10,500 bases of DNA from the NCBI GenBank assembly GCA_019237515.1, contig JAFAGX010000383.1:1-10500 (forward strand), read 5' to 3'. The position numbers and the translations under genes are program-made. Each line of letters opens with the position of its first letter. The stretch's first letter is position 1. Below, piece after piece: positions 1 through 6,518 of this stretch. The notes beneath the pieces are model-generated. The model saw nothing but the letters and a program-made list of their open reading frames with translations. It made no database searches and was not told the origin of the DNA. Source of the stretch: Acidobacteriaceae bacterium (GTDB taxonomy: Bacteria; Acidobacteriota; Terriglobia; Terriglobales; SbA1).

Positions 1-374
1 CGTTATCCAGGGCCAAGGCGGAAAGCTTCGATGCCTTACTGCTTCCCGGAGGAGTAATAAATCCTGACAAGCTTCGAATGATTCCGGAAGCTGTAGCCTT
101 TGTGAAGTCGTTCTTCGATGACGGCAAGCCGGTAGCGGCCATCTGCCACGGCCCTTGGACGATCGTCGAAGCTGGACAAGCGCGGGGCCGTCAAATCGCA
201 TCCTGGCCTTCCTTGAAGACGGATCTTCGCAACGCGGGAGCTGAATGGATCGACGAACAAGTTGTGGTAGATGGGAATCTGGTTTCCAGCCGTAAACCGG
301 ACGATATTCCGGCTTTTAGTCGCGCCATGATTGACTTGTTTTCTCGTAATAATGAATCGAGAAAAGTGGCTTAA
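1..374 (+). CDS. DJ-1/PfpI-family protein (type 1 glutamine amidotransferase-like), C-terminal part
   Basis: The reading frame is open from base 3 to the TAA at 372-374, giving 123 residues. The true start lies left of the window. The frame opens with a beta strand and turn (ALLLPGGVINPDKLR) and then has the nucleophile elbow AICHGPW, whose Cys is at bases 144-146 and is followed by His, as in DJ-1/PfpI proteins. The rest (GRQIASWPSLKTDLRNAGA, then VVVDGNLVSSRKPDD) fits the PfpI/general-stress-protein-18 subgroup, usually about 170-190 residues, so roughly the first third is missing. Members act in the cytoplasm as proteases, deglycases or glyoxalase-like stress proteins; the exact activity cannot be told from sequence. 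The nearest Met codon in view (base 78) is inside the conserved domain and is not the start. The next gene follows after 40 bases on the same strand. I see no frameshift or missing catalytic residue in the visible part. Confidence 0.9.
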   Translation, partial: LSRAKAESFDALLLPGGVINPDKLRMIPEAVAFVKSFFDDGKPVAAICHGPWTIVEAGQARGRQIASWPSLKTDLRNAGAEWIDEQVVVDGNLVSSRKPDDIPAFSRAMIDLFSRNNESRKVA

Positions 375-405
375 CATTTTGCTGGCGACGCGAAGTAGTG
401 CCGTT

Positions 406-410
406 GGAGG
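406..410 (+). promoter_or_regulatory. Shine-Dalgarno GGAGG deciding the GTG start at 415
   Basis: GGAGG sits four bases before GTG 415. It is the only good ribosome site near the N-terminus of the membrane protein and supports the GTG over the longer in-frame opening that runs back to 331 inside the PfpI-like gene. Confidence 0.6.
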
Positions 411-414
411 TTTC

Positions 415-825
415 GTGCTTCGCAAATTTTTTCGCGACATTTTTCCTAACATTATTCCCGCCAAGGCACATTCTGTAATCGATTATGCCCATGTCGGCGG
501 CAATCTGGTTGCAGCCGCGATCATGCGAAAGAACAATCCAGCCGCAGCCAATGCGGCGATCGGCCTTGCTGTAGCTGGTCTGTTGAATGCGGTATTAACG
601 GAGTACCCATTTGGCTTATTTCGCCTTTACAGCTTCAGGGCACATGGGGTCGTCGATTACGGAATCGTGGCCGCGACAGAGATGATCCCTAAAATGTTTA
701 AGTTTGCAGATGAGCGGGAGGCGAGATACTTCCGCGTGCTCGCCGCGGGAGAACTGCTCATCGTAGAGCTTTCCGATTACGGTGACGTGTCCGGTTCCGT
801 ACGGGCACGAAATCAACATGGCTGA
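415..825 (+). CDS. Small membrane protein with two copies of a 47-residue AH-x-V-x-DY unit; function unknown
   Basis: I place the start at GTG 415, preceded by GGAGG at 406-410 (4-base spacing), giving 136 residues. The frame is open further left to 331, but that stretch lies inside the end of the preceding gene and does not look like real N-terminus. The protein has a short basic N-terminus (LRKFFRDIF) and then four mostly hydrophobic stretches, around residues 24-37, 44-62, 79-95 and 106-119, so an inner-membrane location is likely. Residues 18-64 and 76-122 align without gaps: each begins AH(S/G)V(I/V)DY and ends L(T/S)(E/D)Y. I do not recognise a characterised family. The layout recalls small duplicated membrane proteins such as SPW-repeat proteins, but I cannot assign it to them. 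Its stop codon lies inside the start of the next gene (8-base overlap), so the two are probably translated together. Confidence 0.75.
   Translation: MLRKFFRDIFPNIIPAKAHSVIDYAHVGGNLVAAAIMRKNNPAAANAAIGLAVAGLLNAVLTEYPFGLFRLYSFRAHGVVDYGIVAATEMIPKMFKFADEREARYFRVLAAGELLIVELSDYGDVSGSVRARNQHG
466..780 (+). repeat. Internal protein-level tandem duplication (two 47-residue units)
   Basis: Unit 1 is encoded by 466-606 and unit 2 by 640-780, with an 11-residue linker. Aligned without gaps, 13 of 47 positions are identical by my count, including the AH-x-V-x-DY opening and the closing Tyr, and the pattern of hydrophobic residues is shared. The DNA itself is not visibly repeated, so the duplication is old and not a recent copying event. 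Confidence 0.65.
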
Positions 826-2503
826 TCCCGTAAACCTGCTGGTTTTTCGCAACACTCGCGAGCGCATCGCAACGGATGGCCTGAGTCGGCGACTTTGCGA
901 AAGTCTTGAGCAAATCAAACCGGGCCGTAGTGACGAAATTCTCGAAGCTCTGGTTCGTGCGGGAGAGTTGGAGTGTGGCCTTAAGGATTGCAATTGGCCT
1001 GATGTTAGCCGCGCTTGCACGTTGACTGATGTGCTTGCCGGATCCTACTTGAGTTGCACGCCAAGTACTGAGCTGCAACTCTTACTGCGCGAATTTTGCG
1101 AGTTGCCATTCCCTGAAGTGATCGAGGTTTCGCCACCCGAGGGTTTGGCGTACTATGCGCTGCATCCGCGGGATTTTGCGGATGAAGCTTCCAGGTCCGA
1201 CTCAAATTACTCGTACGCAGTGATTGGGATTCGAAGCATAGGGACGGTCCTCAGTGCCCTATGGACCGCGGCACTCCGGGGGCGCGGCATTGCGGCATCT
1301 CGAATTACCGTTCGTCCATCCGGACATCCGTACAACCGTGTCACTGTGTTCAATGTTGGGCAAATTAGCTGGATCCACCAGCAGCAAAGGATCGGATCAA
1401 GATTCATTGTGGTCGACGAAGGTCCGGGCCTCAGCGGATCCTCGTTCTTGTCAGTGGGGGAATCGTTAGTAAGGCACGGAGTTGATGCTGAACGAATCAC
1501 ATTTTGGGGAACTCGTGCATCAGAAGCTAATACATTGTGTAGCCCAGGCGCTGCCACGCGGTCTCGACAGTTTCGTTGGAAATGCATAGCACCGAACTTC
1601 TATACGCGACTCGATCATGGCAGATTTGTCGGAAATGGCGAGTGGAGAGCTTTGCTGCTAAGCGGATCTGACAAGTGGCCAGCCTGCTGGCCGCAAATCG
1701 AGCGTTTGAAGTTCGTTTCGAGCGATGGAACAGAAATCCTGAAATTCGAAGGTTTTGGGCGGTTTGGAGCCCAGGCACGGAAGCGGGCAGATCGCATTTC
1801 GGAATTAGGTTTCGGCCCGTCAGTCAGAGATGCGAGCAATGGACTTAGCGCGTACGCTTTTGTTTCTGGAAGACCGATGAACCGCCCTGAAATCTGCCCG
1901 AGTCTTATCGAACAAATCGCAAGATATTGTGCGTATCGTCGCTCCGAATTCCGCCACGGCAGCAGCGCGCCTGATGAATTGCTAGAGATGGTTCGCTTCA
2001 ATACTTCTCAGGAACTTGGAATCGACTTAGAGCTTCCCTCGGATATCTTCTGCTCCACAAATTCGGTGATCTGCGATGGGAGGATGCAACCGCACGAATG
2101 GATTGCAAGCACCGGAGAGAACGTTTTAAAAGTGGACGCCTGCAGCCATGGTGACGACCACTTTTTTCCAGGACCCACCGACATTGCCTGGGACCTAGCC
2201 GGCGCAATGGTGGAATGGGATATGCACGAAGACGCCTCGAATTTGCTCCTAAGTTGCTATGCTCGCCACAGCGGAGACGCCGCGAAAAGCCGTATTGGCT
2301 CTTACCTGATGGCTTACGGGGCGTTCAGGATGGCGTATTGCAAAATGGCTTTCACGGCCACGCAAGGTGCGGACGAAGAGGGGCGCTTGCGACGCGCATA
2401 CGACTTCTACCGCGGACGCCTATTACGTGATCTCCGCCGCGCTGGGTACGTGTTCAAAATCCATCAGTCAGACGACGCAAAATTATGCCGCTCTTCGGCC
2501 TGA
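818..2503 (+). CDS. Phosphoribosyltransferase-like domain fused to an APH/kinase-like domain
   Basis: I choose ATG 818 (561 residues), which overlaps the preceding stop by 8 bases. GTG 782 is an in-frame alternative adding 12 residues, and neither start has a strong ribosome site. Residues 1-110 are unassigned. Residues 132-155 (YAVIGIRSIGTVLSALWTAAL) and 196-215 (FIVVDEGPGLSGSSFLSV) resemble the core strand and PRPP-binding loop of type I phosphoribosyltransferases. However, the loop has four residues (GPGL) between Asp-Glu 200-201 and Ser-Gly 206-207, where the usual loop has three. From about residue 305 the pattern changes: LKFEGFGRFGAQARKRAD followed by LGFGP and GLSAYAFVSGRP look like the N-lobe of an aminoglycoside-phosphotransferase-type kinase. 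ICDGRMQPHEW (418-428) and PTDIAWDLAGA (453-463) would be the catalytic and metal-binding loops, though the usual HGDxxxxN is not intact. No signal peptide or membrane segment is seen, so it is probably cytoplasmic. Substrate unknown. The PRTase-like call is firmer than the kinase-like call. Confidence 0.6.
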   Translation: MADPVNLLVFRNTRERIATDGLSRRLCESLEQIKPGRSDEILEALVRAGELECGLKDCNWPDVSRACTLTDVLAGSYLSCTPSTELQLLLREFCELPFPEVIEVSPPEGLAYYALHPRDFADEASRSDSNYSYAVIGIRSIGTVLSALWTAALRGRGIAASRITVRPSGHPYNRVTVFNVGQISWIHQQQRIGSRFIVVDEGPGLSGSSFLSVGESLVRHGVDAERITFWGTRASEANTLCSPGAATRSRQFRWKCIAPNFYTRLDHGRFVGNGEWRALLLSGSDKWPACWPQIERLKFVSSDGTEILKFEGFGRFGAQARKRADRISELGFGPSVRDASNGLSAYAFVSGRPMNRPEICPSLIEQIARYCAYRRSEFRHGSSAPDELLEMVRFNTSQELGIDLELPSDIFCSTNSVICDGRMQPHEWIASTGENVLKVDACSHGDDHFFPGPTDIAWDLAGAMVEWDMHEDASNLLLSCYARHSGDAAKSRIGSYLMAYGAFRMAYCKMAFTATQGADEEGRLRRAYDFYRGRLLRDLRRAGYVFKIHQSDDAKLCRSSA

Positions 2504-3079
2504 GGTTCCGGTAGAGCGTCCACGCGCAGAGCGTGTCGATTTACCCCGCGTAGCCATCGCAGGTTTTTTCTCTCCAGCCACTAGGCCTCTACTCGGACGC
2601 CCGCGTTGCTTTGTTTGCTTGGACTGGCCACGACTTTGGCCGCGCTTGCTAGACCTTTCTGAGGTTCCGGATTTCGAAGCACGAAAACTCCGCGTGCGTC
2701 TCTTAGAACTAGCCTTCGCGGCATTGCGAGAACTAGCACTCCGCCTTCGCGATCCTGCTCGGGAACGCTGTGGTTCCGAGGCTGCATAAGCCGTTCTTCG
2801 GTTGATTAACTTATTAAAGTTACTTTGCTGTCCACTGGCCATTTCGTCCTGAACGAGCAACGCCAAATCATTCTCGTCGAATTGTCGAAACCATTCGTCC
2901 CAACTCACGTCCTGCAAGGATTGTTCTCCGCTGTAGCCAGGAAAGTCGAGACGAATCATGCCTATATCTTCGCCGCCTCCTGTACCCCGGACACACGTAG
3001 GGGCTGCGCCTCGCGATTCGGCCCACTGGCGGATTTCGTCGTGATTGGTTAGCACTCTAGACCTTGACTTGGATGGCAT
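2483..3079 (-). CDS. Small protein with conserved acidic/aromatic N-terminal domain and long Arg/Ser/Lys-rich tail
   Basis: I choose ATG 3079 because AAGGAG at 3087-3092 precedes it by seven bases; this gives 198 residues. Residues 1-96 form a compact domain with the landmarks LTNHDEIRQWAESRG, CVRGTGG, MIRLDFPGYSGE, SWDEWFRQFDENDLALL and SNFNKL. I recognise this as a widespread uncharacterised family that databases sometimes label '1,4-alpha-glucan branching enzyme'. It is far too short for one and has no GH13 catalytic region, so that label should not be used. Residues 97-198 are low-complexity and rich in Arg, Ser, Lys and Gly, giving a strong positive charge that suggests binding to nucleic acid or another polyanion; this is inference. 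It is the last gene of the - strand run, 41 bases after the third CgeB-like gene. Its end overlaps the end of the convergent phosphoribosyltransferase-kinase gene by 21 bases. Confidence 0.8.
   Translation of the reverse strand: MPSKSRSRVLTNHDEIRQWAESRGAAPTCVRGTGGGEDIGMIRLDFPGYSGEQSLQDVSWDEWFRQFDENDLALLVQDEMASGQQSNFNKLINRRTAYAASEPQRSRAGSRRRSASSRNAAKASSKRRTRSFRASKSGTSERSSKRGQSRGQSKQTKQRGRPSRGLVAGEKKPAMATRGKSTRSARGRSTGTSGRRAA
2486..2791 (-). repeat. Low-complexity Arg/Ser/Lys-rich coding stretch
   Basis: This stretch encodes residues 97-198 of the small basic protein. It is built from short, imperfect repetitions of Ser, Arg, Lys and Gly codons. One exact 12-base direct repeat, ctgaggttccgg on the + strand, occurs at 2500-2511 and 2660-2671. 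The composition leaves several frames open on both strands, which produces spurious open frames here. Length variation among relatives would be expected. Confidence 0.6.
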
Positions 3080-3086
3080 TCTCGCT

Positions 3087-3092
3087 CTCCTT
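3087..3092 (-). promoter_or_regulatory. Shine-Dalgarno AAGGAG for the small basic protein gene
   Basis: Read on the - strand, AAGGAG lies seven bases before ATG 3079. It favours this Met over the in-frame ATG at 3097, which lies upstream of the ribosome site. Confidence 0.7.
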
Positions 3093-3120
3093 TCCATTTG
3101 AGGCTTTAACTGAGCCAGAG

Positions 3121-4275
3121 TCAGCTAGTGATCAGTTCGGACGTTTCCTGTGTATCAAACGACTCAGAATTAGATGGCATGGCGGCAGTGAGGTTCATAG
3201 CTTTCTTGGACGATTTTGCGGTAGCCACGTAATTCTCGAACTCCTCTGCTCTGCATTGCGAGCTATGCTCCGATAGGACGCGTTCTCGTGCACGTTCCGC
3301 GATCCCTCGTAGTTGCCCTTCTTCAACATCCCTTATCACGCAGAGCACCTCACTGCAGCTTCTCGCAATCAAGATCTCCTCGTTGATTCGCAGAAAGGTT
3401 TCGAGGCCCGGCCAGTAGTCGGAAACGATTGGGCAACCGCAAGCGGCTGCCTCGAACAAACGTACCGATGGGGAAAAGCCGCAATCGACCATGGCCTGGC
3501 GTGTAAGATTCAGTGTTACTCGAGACGATGAATAAAAGTGAGGGTGCCAGCGAGGCGATAGATGCTTGATGTGCCGTATATTATCGGGCCATTTGAGTTT
3601 CCGCGGGTACTGTGGACCGGCCAGCACGAACTTGAAGTCCGGGGCAGCACTTGCAGGTTCTATGAATAAAGCCTGGAGTTTGTCCTGACGGTCCTCCGCG
3701 TATGTTCCCATGTAGCTAAGGTGATTTTGGTAGCGGCGGTAGGTCTTGCGAGGATAATACTTGTTCTCTTCAAACGAGCAATAAAGTGGAACTGCCCGGA
3801 CAGCGCCGAATTCAGATTGCAGCTTCTTTAGCAGTGGCCCGCCCGTGAAACTGAAATAGAGGTCGAATCCCGGGACCTGTCTCGCCTCGAGATATCCGGC
3901 GGTACCATCGCGTAGGTTGGAAATCGTGATCGGAGTGTCAATGTCGTAAAAAGCCTTCACTGGAACATTCGAATCGAGCACTTCCTGAACAGCATCGAGC
4001 CCGTCCGGGAAATAGGATCCTACAACCGCTACGTCGCAATCCCGCAGCTCGCGGCGAACAATTGGCGAGATCGAGGACCAGTCTTGAAACAACCGCAATT
4101 GGCAGAAGTCGGGGTTCGGGAGATCGCGATTAGATTCATACCACTCCTGATTTTTTTCGAAAAACACAATTTTGTGTCCTCGGCGATGTAGCCCACTAAC
4201 TAGCGCGCGATACGTGGTTGCGTGCCCATTACCCCAGGAAGAGGTGATCGAAAGGCCAAAGATGACGATTCTCAA
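3121..4275 (-). CDS. CgeB-like glycosyltransferase (third of three in tandem)
   Basis: The 384-residue product is predicted to transfer a sugar from a nucleotide-sugar donor in the cytoplasm. The start is TTG at 4273-4275, since no Met codon lies near the conserved N-terminus. The first strand RIVIFGLSITSSWGNGHAT lines up with the next gene upstream, and GAGGGA at 4284-4289 gives an 8-base spacing. The N-terminal Rossmann-like domain carries FYDIDTPIT (109-117). The C-terminal domain carries the CgeB/Glyco_trans_1_2 signature CGFSPSVRLFEAAACGCPIV (265-284), then YWPGLETFL and SEHSSQCRAEEF (335-346). The length fits the family. Residues from about 353 to the end form a Ser/Thr-rich tail not shared with its neighbours. 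It starts 12 bases after the stop of the second CgeB-like gene, and the TGA of that stop overlaps the ribosome site, so translation is probably coupled. The sugar donor and acceptor cannot be told. Confidence 0.82.
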   Translation of the reverse strand: MRIVIFGLSITSSWGNGHATTYRALVSGLHRRGHKIVFFEKNQEWYESNRDLPNPDFCQLRLFQDWSSISPIVRRELRDCDVAVVGSYFPDGLDAVQEVLDSNVPVKAFYDIDTPITISNLRDGTAGYLEARQVPGFDLYFSFTGGPLLKKLQSEFGAVRAVPLYCSFEENKYYPRKTYRRYQNHLSYMGTYAEDRQDKLQALFIEPASAAPDFKFVLAGPQYPRKLKWPDNIRHIKHLSPRWHPHFYSSSRVTLNLTRQAMVDCGFSPSVRLFEAAACGCPIVSDYWPGLETFLRINEEILIARSCSEVLCVIRDVEEGQLRGIAERARERVLSEHSSQCRAEEFENYVATAKSSKKAMNLTAAMPSNSESFDTQETSELITS

Positions 4276-4283
4276 GGTCTGTT

Positions 4284-4289
4284 TCCCTC
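4284..4289 (-). promoter_or_regulatory. Shine-Dalgarno GAGGGA deciding the TTG start at 4275
   Basis: GAGGGA (- strand) lies eight bases before TTG 4275 and overlaps the TGA stop (4288-4290) of the preceding CgeB-like gene. A ribosome ending there would rest on the next initiation site, which supports both the rare TTG start and coupled translation. Confidence 0.6.
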
Positions 4290-5415
4290 ACGAGCAAAGT
4301 GTCGTTTCCGCAGAACTGGCAACGATGTCGGGATGAGTGCTGAAATTGTGGTCGAAAAGCTTCTCCAGGATCTCGTTAACTTTTTCGGCGCGCAATTGGT
4401 AAGTGTGCTCGCGCAGTGCACGATGCAACATGGCTGTGCCAATTGCTTGAGCCTCTCGCCTTCCCACTCGGAAAAGGTGATTCACGACGTTTTCAGCATT
4501 GGTCGCAGGCAGAATTTCCTTACCTGGCGTAAAAAAGCTTTCAATTCCCTCCCAGCCGTCCGTAATGACACAAGCTGCCGATCCCGCAGCTTCAAAGATT
4601 CGGGTTGGCGGGGAGAAACCGATTCTTGCCATGGACTCACGGTTTACGTTCAACACCATCCTTGCCGAGCAGTTCACCACGTTGTGTTTCTCGCTCCCCA
4701 CATGGCCAATCCAGCGCACATTTGCGGGTAAGTTCTTGCTGCCCCAGCCTTCACCGCCAAGAAGAAGCGACATCCGGGGCGCGAGCGTAGCCGCCCGCAA
4801 AAAGAACTCCTCGACCCTTGTTTCACGATCAGGGAGGCGATGTCCGATGAAGGCGAGATCGCAAAGCAGTTCCGGGTCTGGCTCGACCGGATGGTGCGTA
4901 TCAGGATCCAGAGCGTTGTAAATAGGGATACAGCCTTTGGCGGCGAGGCGAACGTAGTGCTCGACTACAGGTGGTCCGCCGCCATAAGTGAGAACAAGAT
5001 CGTAGTTTGGAATCAGTTCACGAAAGGGATCATTCGGATTTCCTTCGACCCTCGCCAACGTCGCCGGTGCGTCCACGTCCCAAAAAATGACCTTGGTTCG
5101 ATCGGAACTGCACGCGAGCACCTGCCGCTCGAGATATTCATCATCGGCGCCGACCCCACTGTGCTTGATGACAACGTCGCATTTTGCCGCATCCGCGAGA
5201 AGCTGTGGAAGGTCGGTTGGCGTTTGATAAACGCGGACATCAGCATAGTCGACATCGCCAATGTCGCGATTTTGCTGGCGACGGTAAATATCAGGCTCGG
5301 CAAAGATAATAGAGTGCCCGAGGCGATGCAGATTTTTGTAAATCCCACGATAGTAGGTGGCCGCACCATTCCAGTACGTTGAAGTCACGCTGGAACCGAA
5401 GACAAAGATTTTCAT
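4288..5415 (-). CDS. CgeB-like glycosyltransferase (second of three in tandem)
   Basis: A 375-residue cytoplasmic glycosyltransferase. The start is ATG 5415, with GAGGAG at 5424-5429 eight bases before it; the start shares four bases (ATGA) with the stop of the gene upstream. The N-terminus KIFVFGSSVTSTYWNGAAT matches the third copy (RIVIFGLSITSSWGNGHAT), and FWDVDAPAT (111-119) matches that copy's FYDIDTPIT, giving a shared D-x-D-x-P motif that may bind the nucleotide sugar. The C-terminal CgeB signature is GFSPPTRIFEAAGSAACVIT (266-285), followed by DGWEGIESFF. In this copy the usual ACG turn is GSAA, a small deviation. The ending REHTYQLRAEKVNEIL corresponds to the conserved H-x(4)-RAEE helix of the family. 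Similarity to the third copy suggests the two arose by duplication and kept related chemistry. Substrates are unknown. Confidence 0.84.
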   Translation of the reverse strand: MKIFVFGSSVTSTYWNGAATYYRGIYKNLHRLGHSIIFAEPDIYRRQQNRDIGDVDYADVRVYQTPTDLPQLLADAAKCDVVIKHSGVGADDEYLERQVLACSSDRTKVIFWDVDAPATLARVEGNPNDPFRELIPNYDLVLTYGGGPPVVEHYVRLAAKGCIPIYNALDPDTHHPVEPDPELLCDLAFIGHRLPDRETRVEEFFLRAATLAPRMSLLLGGEGWGSKNLPANVRWIGHVGSEKHNVVNCSARMVLNVNRESMARIGFSPPTRIFEAAGSAACVITDGWEGIESFFTPGKEILPATNAENVVNHLFRVGRREAQAIGTAMLHRALREHTYQLRAEKVNEILEKLFDHNFSTHPDIVASSAETTLCS

Positions 5416-6518
5416 CGTCCCAACTCCTCACAAATTTGCAGGAACTCCTCGGCGCGGTGCGCGCATGTGTGGCGCTGCCGAATGGTTTCCAAGCCGTTAC
5501 GGGCTAATTGGCGGCGCGCCGCTTCATCGTGCAAAAGGTGCGAGATCTCGGACTGCATCTCTCTACCGTCAGAAACGCAAAGGTAATCCTGCCCGGCAGT
5601 AAACAACCTTTCTGTGTCGGACCATGGTGAGCAGACCAGCGGAGTACCGCAAGCCATAGCTTCGAACATACGAATAGTTGGGATTCCGCTGAGGCCGTTC
5701 GCGTAATATCTTCGAGGAATGTGTAAGGTGAGGGTGGCCTGAGAGTAAACCTTGGGAGCTGCGAGGTTTGGCAAGTACCCGCCATAGCGAATTCCCGCTG
5801 ATTCGAGCACCGCCTTGGCCTCCGCGGGATACCGGACTCCATAAACGACAGCAGGAGTTCCGAGAGCTTCCAGAGGGCTAACAAGGAATTCGTGGAGTTC
5901 GCGGGTTCGCTCCTCGTCGCCCCAGTTTCCAATCCAGTTGACGACGGCGGAGTCGCTGGACGCAGTGGTATCAAAATGCGCGGTGTCGGCAGCCTCGTGG
6001 AGCGTCCAGGCACGGCGTGCCTGAAAGGCCTCCGTGTAGATGCGGCGAACGGCTTCACCAAACGCGAGCACGCCATCGAAGCCAGAGATCGGGATCCTTG
6101 CGATTTCTTTGGGGCTGGTGTACGCGCGATGGTGAGTGTCGTGGAAAAGCACACGATACACGAACCTGCCCCTCAAAGACAAAATCACATCCGAGACGTC
6201 GGGAGAATTCCATTCGTGCACGACGACAATGTCGGCATCTTTAAGTTCGTCTTCCGCAAACTCCTTCAATTTCGGCGAAGCGAAGGTGCGCACGTCGAGG
6301 TTTGGAAAGTTTGAATGGAATTCCTCAAGCGATTCCGCAGCCATGGGCTCCTGCAGCAGGTTAACGAATGACCAAGCATCTTCTGCTTCGTAGCACCGGA
6401 CCTCGTGCCCAAGACGAGCCAGTTCGTAAGTCAACCCACGAAGAAAGTGAGCGTTTCCGTGATTCCAGTCGGAGCGCCAGGAATGCGCGAAAAAACGCAG
6501 TCTCAAGTGTGATATCAT
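5412..6518 (-). CDS. CgeB-like glycosyltransferase (first of three in tandem)
   Basis: A 368-residue predicted glycosyltransferase. ATG 6518 is chosen because it overlaps the upstream stop by four bases (ATGA); the ribosome site is weak, which fits translational coupling. A TTG four codons later is a less likely start. The N-terminus LRFFAHSWRSDWNHGNAHFL keeps the Gly-Asn-Ala-His loop seen in related CgeB proteins. In place of the D-x-D-x-P motif of its two neighbours it has LFHDTHHRAYT (124-134), so it belongs to a different branch and probably uses a different donor or acceptor. The C-terminal signature GIPTIRMFEAMACGTPLVCS (278-297) is close to consensus, followed by PWSDTERLF and RQRHTCAHRAEEFLQI (348-363). 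No signal peptide or membrane helix is seen. It is the most typical CgeB-type protein of the three. Confidence 0.86.
   Translation of the reverse strand: MISHLRLRFFAHSWRSDWNHGNAHFLRGLTYELARLGHEVRCYEAEDAWSFVNLLQEPMAAESLEEFHSNFPNLDVRTFASPKLKEFAEDELKDADIVVVHEWNSPDVSDVILSLRGRFVYRVLFHDTHHRAYTSPKEIARIPISGFDGVLAFGEAVRRIYTEAFQARRAWTLHEAADTAHFDTTASSDSAVVNWIGNWGDEERTRELHEFLVSPLEALGTPAVVYGVRYPAEAKAVLESAGIRYGGYLPNLAAPKVYSQATLTLHIPRRYYANGLSGIPTIRMFEAMACGTPLVCSPWSDTERLFTAGQDYLCVSDGREMQSEISHLLHDEAARRQLARNGLETIRQRHTCAHRAEEFLQICEELGR

Noticed and set aside
331..414. In-frame extension of the membrane protein back to ATG 331
   Set aside because: It would overlap the conserved end of the PfpI-like gene, has no ribosome site, and the added residues do not look like part of the protein; GTG 415 with GGAGG is better.
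2500..2671. 12-base direct repeat (2500-2511 and 2660-2671) as a possible attachment site or regulatory repeat
   Set aside because: At least the second copy, and nearly all of the first, lie within the repetitive Ser/Gly/Thr codons of the basic tail, which explains them.
2367..2789. A 140-codon open frame on the + strand across the end of the kinase-like gene and the basic-tail gene
   Set aside because: It lies antisense to the low-complexity Arg/Ser tail, whose composition keeps other frames open, has no good ribosome site, and encodes no recognisable domain.
2483..3079. Label '1,4-alpha-glucan branching enzyme' for the small basic-tail protein
   Set aside because: At 198 residues with no GH13 barrel or catalytic residues it cannot be one; the name is a propagated database label.
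3080..3120. Possible terminator or stem-loop between the third CgeB-like gene and the basic-tail gene
   Set aside because: Only a 4-base stem (GGCT/AGCC) can be drawn and there is no T-run; the gap mainly holds a ribosome site.
5013..5369. Open frames on both strands inside the CgeB-like and GT4 genes, such as the 118-codon frame here
   Set aside because: They sit inside genes with clear family motifs, lack ribosome sites and encode nothing recognisable.
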